Positions 31,562 through 40,500 of a stretch of DNA of 40,901 bases are shown here, piece by piece. Made by a program: the position numbers and the translations under genes. The notes under the pieces are model-generated. The model did no database searches. It was given only the letters and a program-made list of their open reading frames with translations, and was not told the origin of the DNA. Numbering within the stretch: position 1 is the first letter of the stretch; each line of letters starts with the position of its first letter. This DNA comes from Pseudoxanthomonas broegbernensis (GTDB taxonomy: Bacteria > Pseudomonadota > Gammaproteobacteria > Xanthomonadales > Xanthomonadaceae), in assembly GCF_014202435.1 (NCBI RefSeq), contig NZ_JACHGU010000013.1, positions 1 to 40,901 of the forward strand. Direction: 5' to 3'.

Positions 31562-32506
31562 TCAGCGTGCGGGGGTGGAGGCGTCGCGCGCGAACTTCAG
31601 CTCGCCCAGCGCGCCGAACATGCGGATCGGTACCGCCTCCAGGCGCATGCCGCGGTTGACCTGGACCACGAAATGCAGGTGCGGGGCGGTGCTGAAGCCG
31701 GTGTTGCCGGACAGGGCGATGCGCTGGCCCTGGCGCACGCGCTGGCCGGGGCGCACCAGTACGCCCTCGGGCTTGAGATGGGCATACAGGGCCATGCTGC
31801 CGTCCGCGTGCAGGATGCGCACGTAGTTGGCGCGGCCGCCGTAGCGCTCGCGGTCCAGCCCGGCGCGGGCGAAGTCCGATTCCACCTGCAGCACCGTGCC
31901 CTCGCGCGCGGCCAGCACCGGCGTGCCCTCGGGTACGGCGAAGTCGATCGCGTAGCGATTCTGCGCGTCGTTGTGGCTGAAGCCGCCGCCGAAGCCCTGG
32001 TCCACGCGCACCTGCGCGTAGTCGAACGGCAGCCGGTACTCGAAGTCCAGCGGCCGCGCGTGCGGGTCGCCGGGCAGGTAGTCCAGGATCAGGTCGAAGC
32101 TGCTGGCCACGCGCGGGTCCGCCGGGTAGATGCGCCCGACCAGGCCGTTGCCGTCGGCCGGCACCGTGGTCCGGGCCGGCAGTGCGGGGGCCACGGTGAT
32201 GTTGTCGCCGCTGCGCAGGCGCAGTTGCACCTGGGTCGGGCCGGGCAGCCGGTTGTCGGCCCAGGCCTCGTAGTGGCTGCCGCGGTCGACCAGGCGCAGC
32301 GCGACCGCCGCGCCCGGGTCGCGGCGGAAGTTCAGGCTCTGCGCGTCCTCGGCCGCCGCGCCGGGCGGCGGCCGGTCGCCGTAGTGGGACACGCCGTCGG
32401 CGTCGCGCCAGCGCCACAGGCGCGCGGCGTCGGCCGGATGCGCCGGCAGCAGCGCGATCAGGCCGGCCAGGAGCCAGGCCGCCGCGGATGGCCGTGCCGC
32501 CTTCAT
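31562..32506 (-). CDS. M23 family metallopeptidase with DUF4124 domain
   Basis: Exported peptidoglycan hydrolase-type peptidase of 314 residues. Signal peptide (WLLAGLIALLPAHPADA), then a DUF4124 module (RLWRWRDADGVSHYGDRPP, about 29-60), a beta-rich linker, and a LytM/M23 domain. The zinc and catalytic set is complete: H178, D188 (SHNDAQNRYAIDF), H243 (LYAHL) and H276/H278 (HLHF). It therefore looks active, unlike the degenerate EnvC-type members. The start overlaps the stop of the phytase-like gene by ATGA (32503-32506), implying coupled translation. Other possibility: a divisome activator acting without hydrolysis, less likely given the intact site. Confidence 0.92.
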   Translation of the reverse strand: MKAARPSAAAWLLAGLIALLPAHPADAARLWRWRDADGVSHYGDRPPPGAAAEDAQSLNFRRDPGAAVALRLVDRGSHYEAWADNRLPGPTQVQLRLRSGDNITVAPALPARTTVPADGNGLVGRIYPADPRVASSFDLILDYLPGDPHARPLDFEYRLPFDYAQVRVDQGFGGGFSHNDAQNRYAIDFAVPEGTPVLAAREGTVLQVESDFARAGLDRERYGGRANYVRILHADGSMALYAHLKPEGVLVRPGQRVRQGQRIALSGNTGFSTAPHLHFVVQVNRGMRLEAVPIRMFGALGELKFARDASTPAR

Positions 32507-33609
32507 CGCGCGCAATGCGGCGAAAGCTGCAGTGCGCGCGCCACCTCGCGCAGGTCGAAGGCGGTCACCGCGCGGTCTTCGTCCAGGGCGAACAGGGCGC
32601 CGCCGGGGAAGCGCGCGCTGGGTGCGGCGAACACCGCCACGCCGTCGGTCAGCGCGGTGCGGGCGCCGACGAACTCGCCGGCCGCGGCCAGGGTGTCGCG
32701 CGCGTAGACGTGGAAGCGGGTCGGGCGCACCTGCTCGGCGGCGATCCAGTAGCCCACGCCGGCCTCGCATTCCCACAGCGCCACGCCTTCGGCGTCGCCC
32801 TGGAAGACCGGCAGGCTGCGGCCCAGGTAGCGGCCGTCGAGCGCGTACTCGCGCAGCGCCGAGCCGACGCGGTGGTCCTCGTCGGCGATCAGCAGGCGGT
32901 TGCCGGCCGGATCGCCGGCGATGGACTCGACCATGTTCAGCGCGCCGTCGCCGATGTCGCCGAAGGCCCCGGCGTCGTCAGCGTGCAGGCCGTGCTCGTC
33001 GACCCGCACGCGGAACCGCTTGACCCGTTCGGCCAACTGCCCGCGCGGCGGCAGCACGCCGCGTTTGAAGTCGGCCATGAAGCTGTCGGTGACCAGCACC
33101 GTCAGCTCGCCGGGGGCGTGCTCGTACAGCCACAGGCCGTAGGGCGTGCGCAGCCGGTCCTGGCCGAAGGCGCCCAGCGGCTCCAGGCCGGGCAGGGCCA
33201 GCACCTGCACCCGGCGGTTGTCGCGCTCGACCACGAACAGCAGATCGCCGAACACGGCGATGCCGTTGGGCCGCGCGAAGCGGCCGGGCGCGGCGCCCGG
33301 TCCCCCGGCCTCGCGCACGCGCTCGCCGGTGGCGGCGTCGAACACCACCACCCGCTCGCTGCCCTTGGCGGTGGCGTACAGCCATACGCGCCCGTCCTCG
33401 GCCTGCCAGGCGGCCAGCGAGTCGAGTTCGTCCGCTTCCACGGCCGGCGAGGCCCAGGCCTCGGCGACCACCACCGGCACCGGCGCCGGCGGGGCCGCCT
33501 CGGCCGATGGCGGCGGCACGGCGGGCCGGGTGGCGCAGGCGGCCAGCAGCAGCGCGGCGGCCACGGCGGCGACGCGGGCAAGGGGACGCAGGAGGGACGG
33601 TGGATGCAT
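32503..33609 (-). CDS. Phytase-like beta-propeller lipoprotein
   Basis: A 368-residue lipoprotein precursor with lipobox LLAAC (C25) after a hydrophobic segment. A proline/alanine linker follows, then a propeller resembling bacterial beta-propeller phytases (3-phytase family). Signs are WLYATAKGSERVVVFD, RPNGIAVFGDLLFVVERDNRRV, GDAEGVALWECEAGVGYWIAAEQ…RFHVYARD and LTDGVAVF. Phytases release phosphate from inositol phosphates using calcium; that activity is inferred, as several acidic ligand positions cannot be checked by eye. The ATG ending at 33609 is used; the one at 33630 adds seven residues before the signal. GATAAT (complement 33616-33621) lies too near the ATG for a normal leader, allowing leaderless transcription. 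Confidence 0.82.
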   Translation of the reverse strand: MHPPSLLRPLARVAAVAAALLLAACATRPAVPPPSAEAAPPAPVPVVVAEAWASPAVEADELDSLAAWQAEDGRVWLYATAKGSERVVVFDAATGERVREAGGPGAAPGRFARPNGIAVFGDLLFVVERDNRRVQVLALPGLEPLGAFGQDRLRTPYGLWLYEHAPGELTVLVTDSFMADFKRGVLPPRGQLAERVKRFRVRVDEHGLHADDAGAFGDIGDGALNMVESIAGDPAGNRLLIADEDHRVGSALREYALDGRYLGRSLPVFQGDAEGVALWECEAGVGYWIAAEQVRPTRFHVYARDTLAAAGEFVGARTALTDGVAVFAAPSARFPGGALFALDEDRAVTAFDLREVARALQLSPHCAR

Positions 33610-33679
33610 CGGTGGATTATCCCCAGCCACCGGCCACGACGGGAAGGGTGTTTTTCATCGCTGCATCCGGATGGAGCGA

Positions 33680-33708
33680 TTGACAGTGCGGCGGGGGGCT
33701 GGCAGTCT
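33680..33708 (+). promoter_or_regulatory. Promoter of the methionine operon
   Basis: Perfect -35 TTGACA (33680-33685), 17 bp, then a weak -10 CAGTCT (33703-33708, keeping A2 and T6). The expected start site near 33715 is where the riboswitch begins, which supports the assignment. Confidence 0.62.
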
Positions 33709-33715
33709 GTGCCGG

Positions 33716-33827
33716 CCATCGAGACCGGCGGAGGGACAGGCCCTTTGATGCCGGGGCAGCCCGCGGACGCGCAAGCGCACGCGTAGGTGCCAAATCCTGC
33801 GGGGGGCTTGCGCCCTTCGGAAGATGG
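33716..33827 (+). ncRNA. SAM-I riboswitch (S-box leader) upstream of metX
   Basis: The conserved SAM-I core is recognisable in order: ATCGAGA, GGAGGGACAGGCCC, TTTGATGCCGGGGCAGCC, a variable stem (CGCGGACGCGCAAGCG), then GGTGCCAAATCCTGC and the P4 stem. P1 closes as CCATC (33716-33720) with GATGG (33823-33827). It binds S-adenosylmethionine and lowers expression of the downstream methionine genes. Between it and the metX start is a further stem CGCGC/GCGCG (33835-33850). No T-tract follows that stem, so translational or Rho-dependent control seems likelier than intrinsic termination. Confidence 0.88.
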
Positions 33828-33873
33828 TTCGTACCGCGCTCCCGGGCGCGACGAACACGGGCTTCCAGGCTCG

Positions 33874-34932
33874 ATGGCGGTTCCAACCGACCCGCCTCGA
33901 GTAGCGAACGCCGCCGTGCAGCCCGACCCCGCCATCGCCGCCCCCGCCACGCCATCCCCCGGCGTCGCCGTGCCGTGCGCGCGACGCGGCGAGGCCGCGG
34001 TGGACCTGCCCATGCGCCACGCCGGCACGCGCCGGGTGGTCCTGCGCTACGAACTGCAGGGCGTGGAGGACGGCCCGGTGGTGTTCGTGGCCGGTGGCAT
34101 TTCCGCGCACCGCCACGTCGCGGCCAGCGACGCCTTTCCCGAGCCGGGGTGGGCCAACGCGCTGGCGGGGCCCGAGCGCACCCTGGACCCGCGGCGGTAT
34201 CGACTGCTGGCCTTCGACTACGTCGGTGCCGACGGCCGGCTCGACGCGCCCATCGATACCGCCGACCAGGCCGATGCCGTGGCCGCGCTGCTGGACGTGC
34301 TGGGCATCGGCCGGCTGCAGGCCTTCGTCGGCTATTCCTACGGCGCCATGGTCGGGCTGCAACTGGCCCTGCGCCACCCGCCGCGGCTGCACCGGCTGGT
34401 GGCGGTCAGCGGCGCGCACCGCCCGCACCCGTACGCCTCGGCCTGGCGCGCGCTGCAGCGGCGCGCCGTCGCCCTGGGCCAACTGCAGTGCGCCGATGCG
34501 CAGGGGCTGGCCCTGGCGCGCCAGTTCGCCATGCTCAGCTACCGCACCCCGGAAGAGTTCGGCGAACGCTTCGACGTCGCCCCGCAGATCCTCAACGGCC
34601 GCGTGCGCTGCGCCGCCGAGGACTACCTGGACGTGGCCGGCACCCGCTACGTGGCGCGCACGCCGGTGGACGCCTTCCTGCGCCTGTCCGAGTCCATCGA
34701 CCTGCACCGGATCGACCCGTCGCAGGTGCAGGTGCCGGTGACCGTGGTCGCGGTGGAGGGCGACCGCCTGGTGCCGCTGTCCGACTCGGTGGCCCTGGTC
34801 GAGGGCCTGGCCGGCCGTGGCCAGTTGCGCGTGCTGCGCTCGCCGTACGGCCACGACGCCTTCCTCAAAGAAACCGACCGCATCGACCTCATTCTCGCCG
34901 CCGTCCTGCGCGGCACCGGAGCCCCCGCATGA
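33874..34932 (+). CDS. metX: Homoserine O-acyltransferase, MetX-type alpha/beta hydrolase
   Basis: Activates homoserine by O-acylation (acetyl or succinyl; not decidable by eye) for methionine synthesis. 352 residues from the ATG at 33874. The open frame reaches back to 33787, but that codon lies inside the riboswitch, so it cannot be the start. Catalytic triad: S155 in GYSYGAM, D297 in EGDRLVP and H327 in YGHDAF. It begins with a long Pro/Ala N-terminal stretch (about 45 residues) absent from standard MetX, and the body is somewhat short and diverged. It overlaps metB by ATGA. Alternative: a different serine/homoserine acyltransferase subtype; gene context favours homoserine. Confidence 0.85.
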   Translation: MAVPTDPPRVANAAVQPDPAIAAPATPSPGVAVPCARRGEAAVDLPMRHAGTRRVVLRYELQGVEDGPVVFVAGGISAHRHVAASDAFPEPGWANALAGPERTLDPRRYRLLAFDYVGADGRLDAPIDTADQADAVAALLDVLGIGRLQAFVGYSYGAMVGLQLALRHPPRLHRLVAVSGAHRPHPYASAWRALQRRAVALGQLQCADAQGLALARQFAMLSYRTPEEFGERFDVAPQILNGRVRCAAEDYLDVAGTRYVARTPVDAFLRLSESIDLHRIDPSQVQVPVTVVAVEGDRLVPLSDSVALVEGLAGRGQLRVLRSPYGHDAFLKETDRIDLILAAVLRGTGAPA

Positions 34933-36155
34933 GCCACCACGACACCCCCGCCCACGACGCCCCCGGCTGCCGCCCCGCCACCGCCGCGGTGCGCGCCGGC
35001 ATCGACAGCGACACCGCCTACGGCGCGGTGACCCCGCCGATCGTGCTGTCCAGCAACTTCAGCTTCGATGGCTTCGGCAACAAGCGCCAGTACGACTACA
35101 CCCGCAGCGGCAATCCCACCCGCGACCTGCTGGGCGAGGCGCTGGCCGAGCTGGAAGGCGGCGCCGGCGGCGTGGTCACCGCCACCGGCATGGGCGCGAT
35201 CAACCTGGTCCTGGCCGCCGTGCTGCAGCCGGGCGACCGCCTGGTGGTGCCGCACGACGCGTACGGCGGAAGCTGGCGCCTGTTCAACGCGCTGGCCGCC
35301 AAGGGCCACTTCGAGCTGATCACCGCCGACCTGACCGACCCGCGCTCGCTGGCCGATGCGCTGGGCCGCTCGCCGAAGCTGGTGCTGATCGAGACCCCCT
35401 CCAACCCGCTGCTGCGCATCACCGACCTGCGCTTCGTGATCGACGCCGCGCACAAGGCCGGCGCGCTGGCGGCGGTGGACAACACCTTCCTCTCGCCGGC
35501 CCTGCAGAAGCCGCTGGCGCTGGGCGCGGACCTGGTGATCCATTCCACCACCAAGTACGTCAACGGCCACAGCGACGTGGTCGGCGGCGCGGTGGTCGCG
35601 CGCCGGGACGAGCTGCACCAGCAGTTGACCTGGTGGGCCAACGCGCTGGGCCTGACCGGCTCGCCGTTCGACAGCTTCCTCACCCTGCGCGGCCTGCGCA
35701 CGCTGGATGCGCGCATGCGCGTGCACCAGGAGAACGCGGCGGCGGTGGTCGCGCTGCTGGATGGGCATGCGGCGGTGGAGAAGGTCTACTTCCCGGGCTT
35801 GGAATCGCATCCGGGGCACGCGGTGGCCGCGCGCCAGCAGTCCGGCTTCGGCGCGATGCTCAGCTTCGAACTGAAGGGCGGGGTGGACGCGGTGCGCGCC
35901 TTCGTCGACTCGCTGCGCTGGTTCACCCTGGCCGAGTCGCTGGGCGGGGTGGAGAGCCTGGTCGCGCACCCGGCGACGATGACGCACGCGGCGATGAGCC
36001 CGGAAGCACGCGCCCAGGCCGGCATCCGCGACGGGCTGTTGCGCCTGTCCATCGGCATCGAGGCGGCCGACGACCTGCTGGAGGACGTGGCCGCGGGATT
36101 GCACGCGGCCGAGCTTGCGGTGGCGGACGCCGGCCGCAAGCGGGTGGACGCGTGA
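34929..36155 (+). CDS. metB: Cystathionine gamma-synthase-type PLP enzyme
   Basis: Combines the O-acylhomoserine made by MetX with cysteine to give cystathionine (or with sulfide, if it acts like MetY/MetZ). The 408-residue product belongs to the Cys/Met-metabolism PLP family. Motifs: YDYTRSGNPTRDLLGEALAELEGG, TATGMGAINLVL, LVLIETPSNPLLRITD, VDNTFLSPALQKPLALGADLVIHSTTKY with the PLP lysine K209, and the C-terminal ESLGGVESLVAHPATMTHA. The start overlaps the metX stop and the end overlaps hom by GTGA, so all three form one coupled operon under the SAM riboswitch. Confidence 0.93.
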   Translation: MSHHDTPAHDAPGCRPATAAVRAGIDSDTAYGAVTPPIVLSSNFSFDGFGNKRQYDYTRSGNPTRDLLGEALAELEGGAGGVVTATGMGAINLVLAAVLQPGDRLVVPHDAYGGSWRLFNALAAKGHFELITADLTDPRSLADALGRSPKLVLIETPSNPLLRITDLRFVIDAAHKAGALAAVDNTFLSPALQKPLALGADLVIHSTTKYVNGHSDVVGGAVVARRDELHQQLTWWANALGLTGSPFDSFLTLRGLRTLDARMRVHQENAAAVVALLDGHAAVEKVYFPGLESHPGHAVAARQQSGFGAMLSFELKGGVDAVRAFVDSLRWFTLAESLGGVESLVAHPATMTHAAMSPEARAQAGIRDGLLRLSIGIEAADDLLEDVAAGLHAAELAVADAGRKRVDA

Positions 36156-37249
36156 GCGCGGCGGCCGGCCTGCGGGTGCAGCCCACGGGCCTGCGCAGGC
36201 CCGTGGCCGCGCCGCCGCGGCGCCTGGCCCTGCTGGGCACGGGCACGGTGGGCGCCGCGTTCGTGGCCCGTTACGGCCTGCTGCAAGCGCGCGGGCTGCG
36301 CCTGCCGCGAATCGCCTGGCTGGCCAACTCGCGCACGGTGCTGCGCGCCGAGGGAGCGCTGGAGGCGGTGCTGGCCGAGGCGGTGGCCGCGCCGCCGCGG
36401 TCCACGGCCCTGCAGGGCTGGGCCGAGGCCGAGGCGCTGCGCGAGGGCGACATCGTGGTCGACGCCACCGCCAGCGACCTGGTCGCCAACTGGCATCCGG
36501 AATGGCTGGCGCGCGGGGTCAACGTGGTCACCGCCAACAAGCTCGGCCACGGCGGCCTGCTGGCGCGTTCGCAGGCCATCGGCGAGGCGCAGGCCGGCAG
36601 CGGCGCGCAGTATGGCGACAGCGCCACGGTGGGCGCCGGGCTGCCGGTGCTGAGCAGCCTGCGCGCGCTGGTCGCCGGCGGCGACCGCATCCATGCGGTG
36701 GAGGGCGTGCTGTCCGGCTCGCTGGCCTGGCTGTTCCATCGCCACGATGGCGCGCAGCCGTTCTCGGCGCTGGTGGCGCAGGCGATGGACGCCGGCTATA
36801 CCGAACCGGACCCGCGCGCGGATTTGTCGGGCGAGGACGTGCGCCGCAAGCTGCTGATCCTGGCGCGTGCGGCCGGGTTGCCGCTGGAGATCCGCCAGGT
36901 GCGGGTGGAATCGCTGGTGCCGGAGGAGCTTGCCGGCGTGGACGAAGCCTCGTTGCGCCAGGCGCTGCCGCTGCTGGATGCGCCCCTGGCCGAGCGCCTG
37001 CGCGACGCGCGGGAACAGGGCGGCAAGCTGCGCTTCGTGGGGCGCTTCGATGCGCAGGGCGCGGATGTGGGCCTGCGCGTGCTGCCGGCGGCGCATCCGT
37101 TGTGCGGCGGCAGCGGTACCGACAATCGCGTGGCGATCGGCAGCGACCGCTACAGTGCGCAGCCGCTGCTGATCCAGGGCCCGGGCGCGGGCGCGGAGGT
37201 GACGGCGGCCGCACTGCTGGACGACGTGCTGAGGATCGGCGCGGGCTGA
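36152..37249 (+). CDS. hom: Homoserine dehydrogenase
   Basis: Reduces aspartate semialdehyde to homoserine, the precursor for methionine and threonine. 365 residues from a GTG start at 36152 that overlaps the metB stop (GTGA). Rossmann motif GTGTVG at 29-34, NVVTANKLGHGG, the HSDH signature AVEGVLSGSLAWLF, and GYTEPDPRADLSGEDVRRKLLILARAAG. No C-terminal ACT domain follows, so feedback by threonine through ACT is not expected; control probably comes from the SAM leader. No aspartokinase is fused or adjacent. A hairpin follows 19 bp after the stop. Confidence 0.94.
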   Translation: MSAAAGLRVQPTGLRRPVAAPPRRLALLGTGTVGAAFVARYGLLQARGLRLPRIAWLANSRTVLRAEGALEAVLAEAVAAPPRSTALQGWAEAEALREGDIVVDATASDLVANWHPEWLARGVNVVTANKLGHGGLLARSQAIGEAQAGSGAQYGDSATVGAGLPVLSSLRALVAGGDRIHAVEGVLSGSLAWLFHRHDGAQPFSALVAQAMDAGYTEPDPRADLSGEDVRRKLLILARAAGLPLEIRQVRVESLVPEELAGVDEASLRQALPLLDAPLAERLRDAREQGGKLRFVGRFDAQGADVGLRVLPAAHPLCGGSGTDNRVAIGSDRYSAQPLLIQGPGAGAEVTAAALLDDVLRIGAG

Positions 37250-37268
37250 CAGGCGCGCGCGCGGGTGG

Positions 37269-37287
37269 CCGATGCCGCGAGCATCGG
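37269..37287 (+). terminator. Stem-loop at the end of the met operon
   Basis: CCGATGC-CGCGA-GCATCGG, a perfect 7-bp stem 19 bp after the hom stop. No T-tract; a weak or Rho-assisted terminator at most. Confidence 0.45.
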
Positions 37288-37310
37288 ACGCCAACGCCAA
37301 CGCCAACGCC
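37288..37310 (+). repeat. Hexanucleotide tandem repeat ACGCCA
   Basis: Three full ACGCCA units and five bases of a fourth, directly abutting the met-operon hairpin. It lies in non-coding sequence, so copy-number change would not alter a reading frame. Confidence 0.75.
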
Positions 37311-37596
37311 CGATTCGGTTCCGTGCGACCTGCATGGGGGGGCGGTGGCGAAGGCGTTGGGCAGGGGCGGCTCCGGAAGCAGCCGTGCCGGGCCGGGAAT
37401 GCCGCTCTCCCCTCGAAGGGACGTCCTGCTCCTGCGAGGGCGCACGCCATCCATGGCGCACTTGCCGCGGCATCACCGAAGGTTTTGCTGTTGCCGTTCG
37501 ATGGCCGGCACGGAGGCGCAGCCACGCACGGGTATGGCGCCCGCGGCCAGGGCACCGTTGCCTCCAACCGCCGCCAGGGCCGGATGCCGGTGGGCG
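37311..37596. other. Non-coding spacer between hom and the GGDEF gene
   Basis: About 285 bases in a convergent gap with no supported gene; the open frames are shadows. It holds a GTTGCCGTTCGA segment (37482-37510) similar to one at 31470-31500, probably a degenerate copy of a dispersed intergenic repeat. Confidence 0.5.
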
Positions 37597-40500
37597 TCAT
37601 TCCTTCGCTGCGGGGCCGTCCTCGCCGTACATCTCCAGCAGGCCAGCATCCACCAGCCACCAGGGGTCGCCTTCGAAGGCGAGCATGCCGCTGGGCGGGC
37701 GGGCGCCGGGGATGGGGCGGTAGGCGAACCAGGTGTTGCGGCCGGAGGCCTTGGCCCGGTAGAGGGCGCGGTCGGCCAGGGTGACCAGTTGCTCCCAGCC
37801 CAGCAGCCGTGGCGATTCGGGGAACAGCGGGCATTCGATCAGGCCGATGGAGGCGGTCAGGCGGTGGCACATGCCGTTGCCCAGGTCGAAGTCGTGGTTG
37901 GCGATCTGCTCGCACAGGCGCTGGCCGATCTGCGCCAGTTGGCCGCGCGGCAGCGGCCGGAACACCAGCAGGAATTCCTCGCCGCCCCAGCGCGCCACGT
38001 AGTCGCCCCTGCGCACCAGCCCGCCGAGCACGTCGGCCAGTTGCTCCAGCACGCGGTCGCCGGCGGCGTGGCCGTGGGTATCGTTGATCGACTTGAAGTG
38101 GTCCAGGTCCAGCAGCACGAACACCAGCGCGTCGGTGCCGTCGCGGTAGCCCGCGTCGCGCTCGTAGAACGACAGGTCGGCCGGGATCTGGCGCGACAGG
38201 TAGCGGCGGTTGTGCAGGCCGGTGAGCGGATCGGTGAAGCTGATCGCCTCCAGCCGGGCGTTGACGGCCTGCAGGTCGCGGGTGCGCTCCTGCACCAGCA
38301 GTTCCAGCTCGGTGCGCTGGCGCGCATGGCGCCGCTGCAGCCACAGGTAGCCCAGGTACGGGATGCCGCCGAGCAGGGTCAGCAGCAGCAGGCGGAAGAC
38401 CAGGGTCTCGTGCAGGCGCGGCGGTATCTCCAGTTCAAGCCGGGCGGCGCTGGCCATGGGCTTGGCGCGGCTGAAGTCGGCCACCTCGAAGGTGTAGCGC
38501 CCCGGCGGCAGGTGGCTGTAGGCCGCCATGCGCATGGCCGGGTTGTCCAGCTCGTGCCAGGCCTGTTCGTAGCCGGCCAGGCGGTAGCGCAACTGCGGGG
38601 TGTGGGTGGGGCGGAACACCGGCACGGTGAACTCGAACTTCAGCTCGCGCGCGTCCACCGGCAGCGCCATCGGCGCGCCGGCATCGGGCAGCAGCCAGGA
38701 ACCCAGCGCCTGCACCCGCTCGATCTGCACGGCCGGTTCGACCACGTGCGCGGGCGCCGGCGCGGTGTCCACCAGCAGCGCGCCGTCGCGGGTCGGCAGC
38801 CACAGCCGTCCGTCGCGCAGCAGGCCGCGGCTGTTGCCGGCGCCGTTGCAGCATTTGTCCTGCTGGCCGCCAGGGCGGTCGGACCCGGAGTTGATCACCA
38901 TCGTCGCGGCGACGCGGTGCCCGGGGTCGGCGATGGCGCGGTCCAGTTCCTCCAGCGGCAGCCGGTAGATGCCGCGCATGCCGGCCACCCACAGTTGCCC
39001 CGAGGCCTGGGCGAGGAAGAAGGCCACGTTGGTCGGCAGGTCCTGCGCACGGCCGATCTGGTGCCAGCGGCGGCCGTCGAACACGCGCAGGTCCTCACCG
39101 GTGGTGCTGCCCACCACCCAGCGCCCGTCCTCCAGTTCGAGGATGGCGCTGATCATGGTGTCGTCAATCAGCCCGGTCTGGCGCCCCAGGGGCAGGATGC
39201 GGCCGTCGCGCCATTCGTAAAGACCGCGATAGGTGCCCAGCAGGATGCGGCCGTTGCCGGTCTCGTGGACCAGGCGCACGCGGACATCGCCCAGGCCGTC
39301 CTGGGTGGTGTAGTGGACCGGGGAGCCGCCGCCGGGCGGCAGCATGAACAGGCCCTGGGTGGTGGCGAACCACAGCCTGCGTGCGCGGTCGCGGACGATG
39401 CCGTTGATCTGCGCGCTGCGCATCGGGGCCAGGGCCGCGGGCGTTTCCACCCGCCCGTGGCGCAGCACGGCGGCACCGGCGCGGGTGCCGATCCAGGTCC
39501 GGTCGGCCTCGGCCAGCAGGCTGTAGGCTTCCGGGTGCGGGAGGCGCGCGCCGGGCACGCGCCGCTGGAAGTGGCCGCCGCTCCAGGCGTCGACGCCGTC
39601 GCTGCCGCCCACCCATATCTCGCCGTCCGGTGCGCCGGCGATCGCCCACAGCACCGGGTTGCCCAGGCCCTCGGGCACGCTCAGGCGCCGGGTCCAGCCG
39701 TCCCACAGCCGGGTCACGCCGCCGATCATGCTGCCGAGCCAGAGGTTGCCGTTGCGATCCTCGAACAGGGCACGGATGGCGTTGCCGGCCGGTGCGTCCT
39801 CGATGCGCTCGGCGATGCGTCCGTCGCGGATGCGCTTGAGCTGTCCCGACGTGGCGACCCAGAGGTTGCCGTCGCGGTCGGCGCACAGCGCCTCCACCGG
39901 TGCGGCCGCCTCCCGCTCGCCGCCGCCCAGGCGCCGCCAGGCGCCATCGCGCAGGTGGAACAGGCCCTGGCTGGTACCGGCCCAGATGCCGTCGGCGGTT
40001 TCCACCAGCGCGGTGACCTGGGCGCCGCGCGCGGCCGTCGGCAGCGGCAGCGGATGCAGGCCGTCGGCCTCCGTGCGCAGCACCTGGCCGATGCCGCCGA
40101 TCCACAGGCCGTCCTCGCGCGGCAGCAGGCTCAGCGCCGGGCCGGACAGTGCGTGCAGCGGCGCCAGGCGGTCGCCCTCGGCCACGTACACGCCGTCCGG
40201 GCCGCCCACGAGCATGCGGCCGTCGCCGTCCAGCGCCAGCGCGGCGACCGAGAAGGTCCCGCTGGGGCCGTCCGGCGCCCGCGCCGGGTCGAGGGTCCTG
40301 AACCGGCCCTGCTCCAGGACCAGCAGGCCCTGCGAGGTGCCGATCCAGAGCCGGCCGCCGGGGTCGGCGCGCAGCGCCTGCACGTGGCTGCCCAGGGCAT
40401 CGGCGTCGTGCTGGGTGTAGCGGAAGAAGCGGGTGCCGTCGAATCGCGCCAGGCCGCCCTGGGTGCCGAACCACAGGTATCCGGACGGGTCCTGGGCGAT

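Noticed and set aside
31412..32707. Plus-strand open frame preceded by a perfect TAAGGAGG
   Set aside because: The nearest start (GTG at 31412) is 12 bases away, and the frame is antisense to the M23 and phytase-like genes with shadow-type composition.
33787..33873. Upstream extension of metX
   Set aside because: The codons lie in the conserved 3' half of the SAM-I aptamer; the ATG at 33874 is compatible with the leader and the family.
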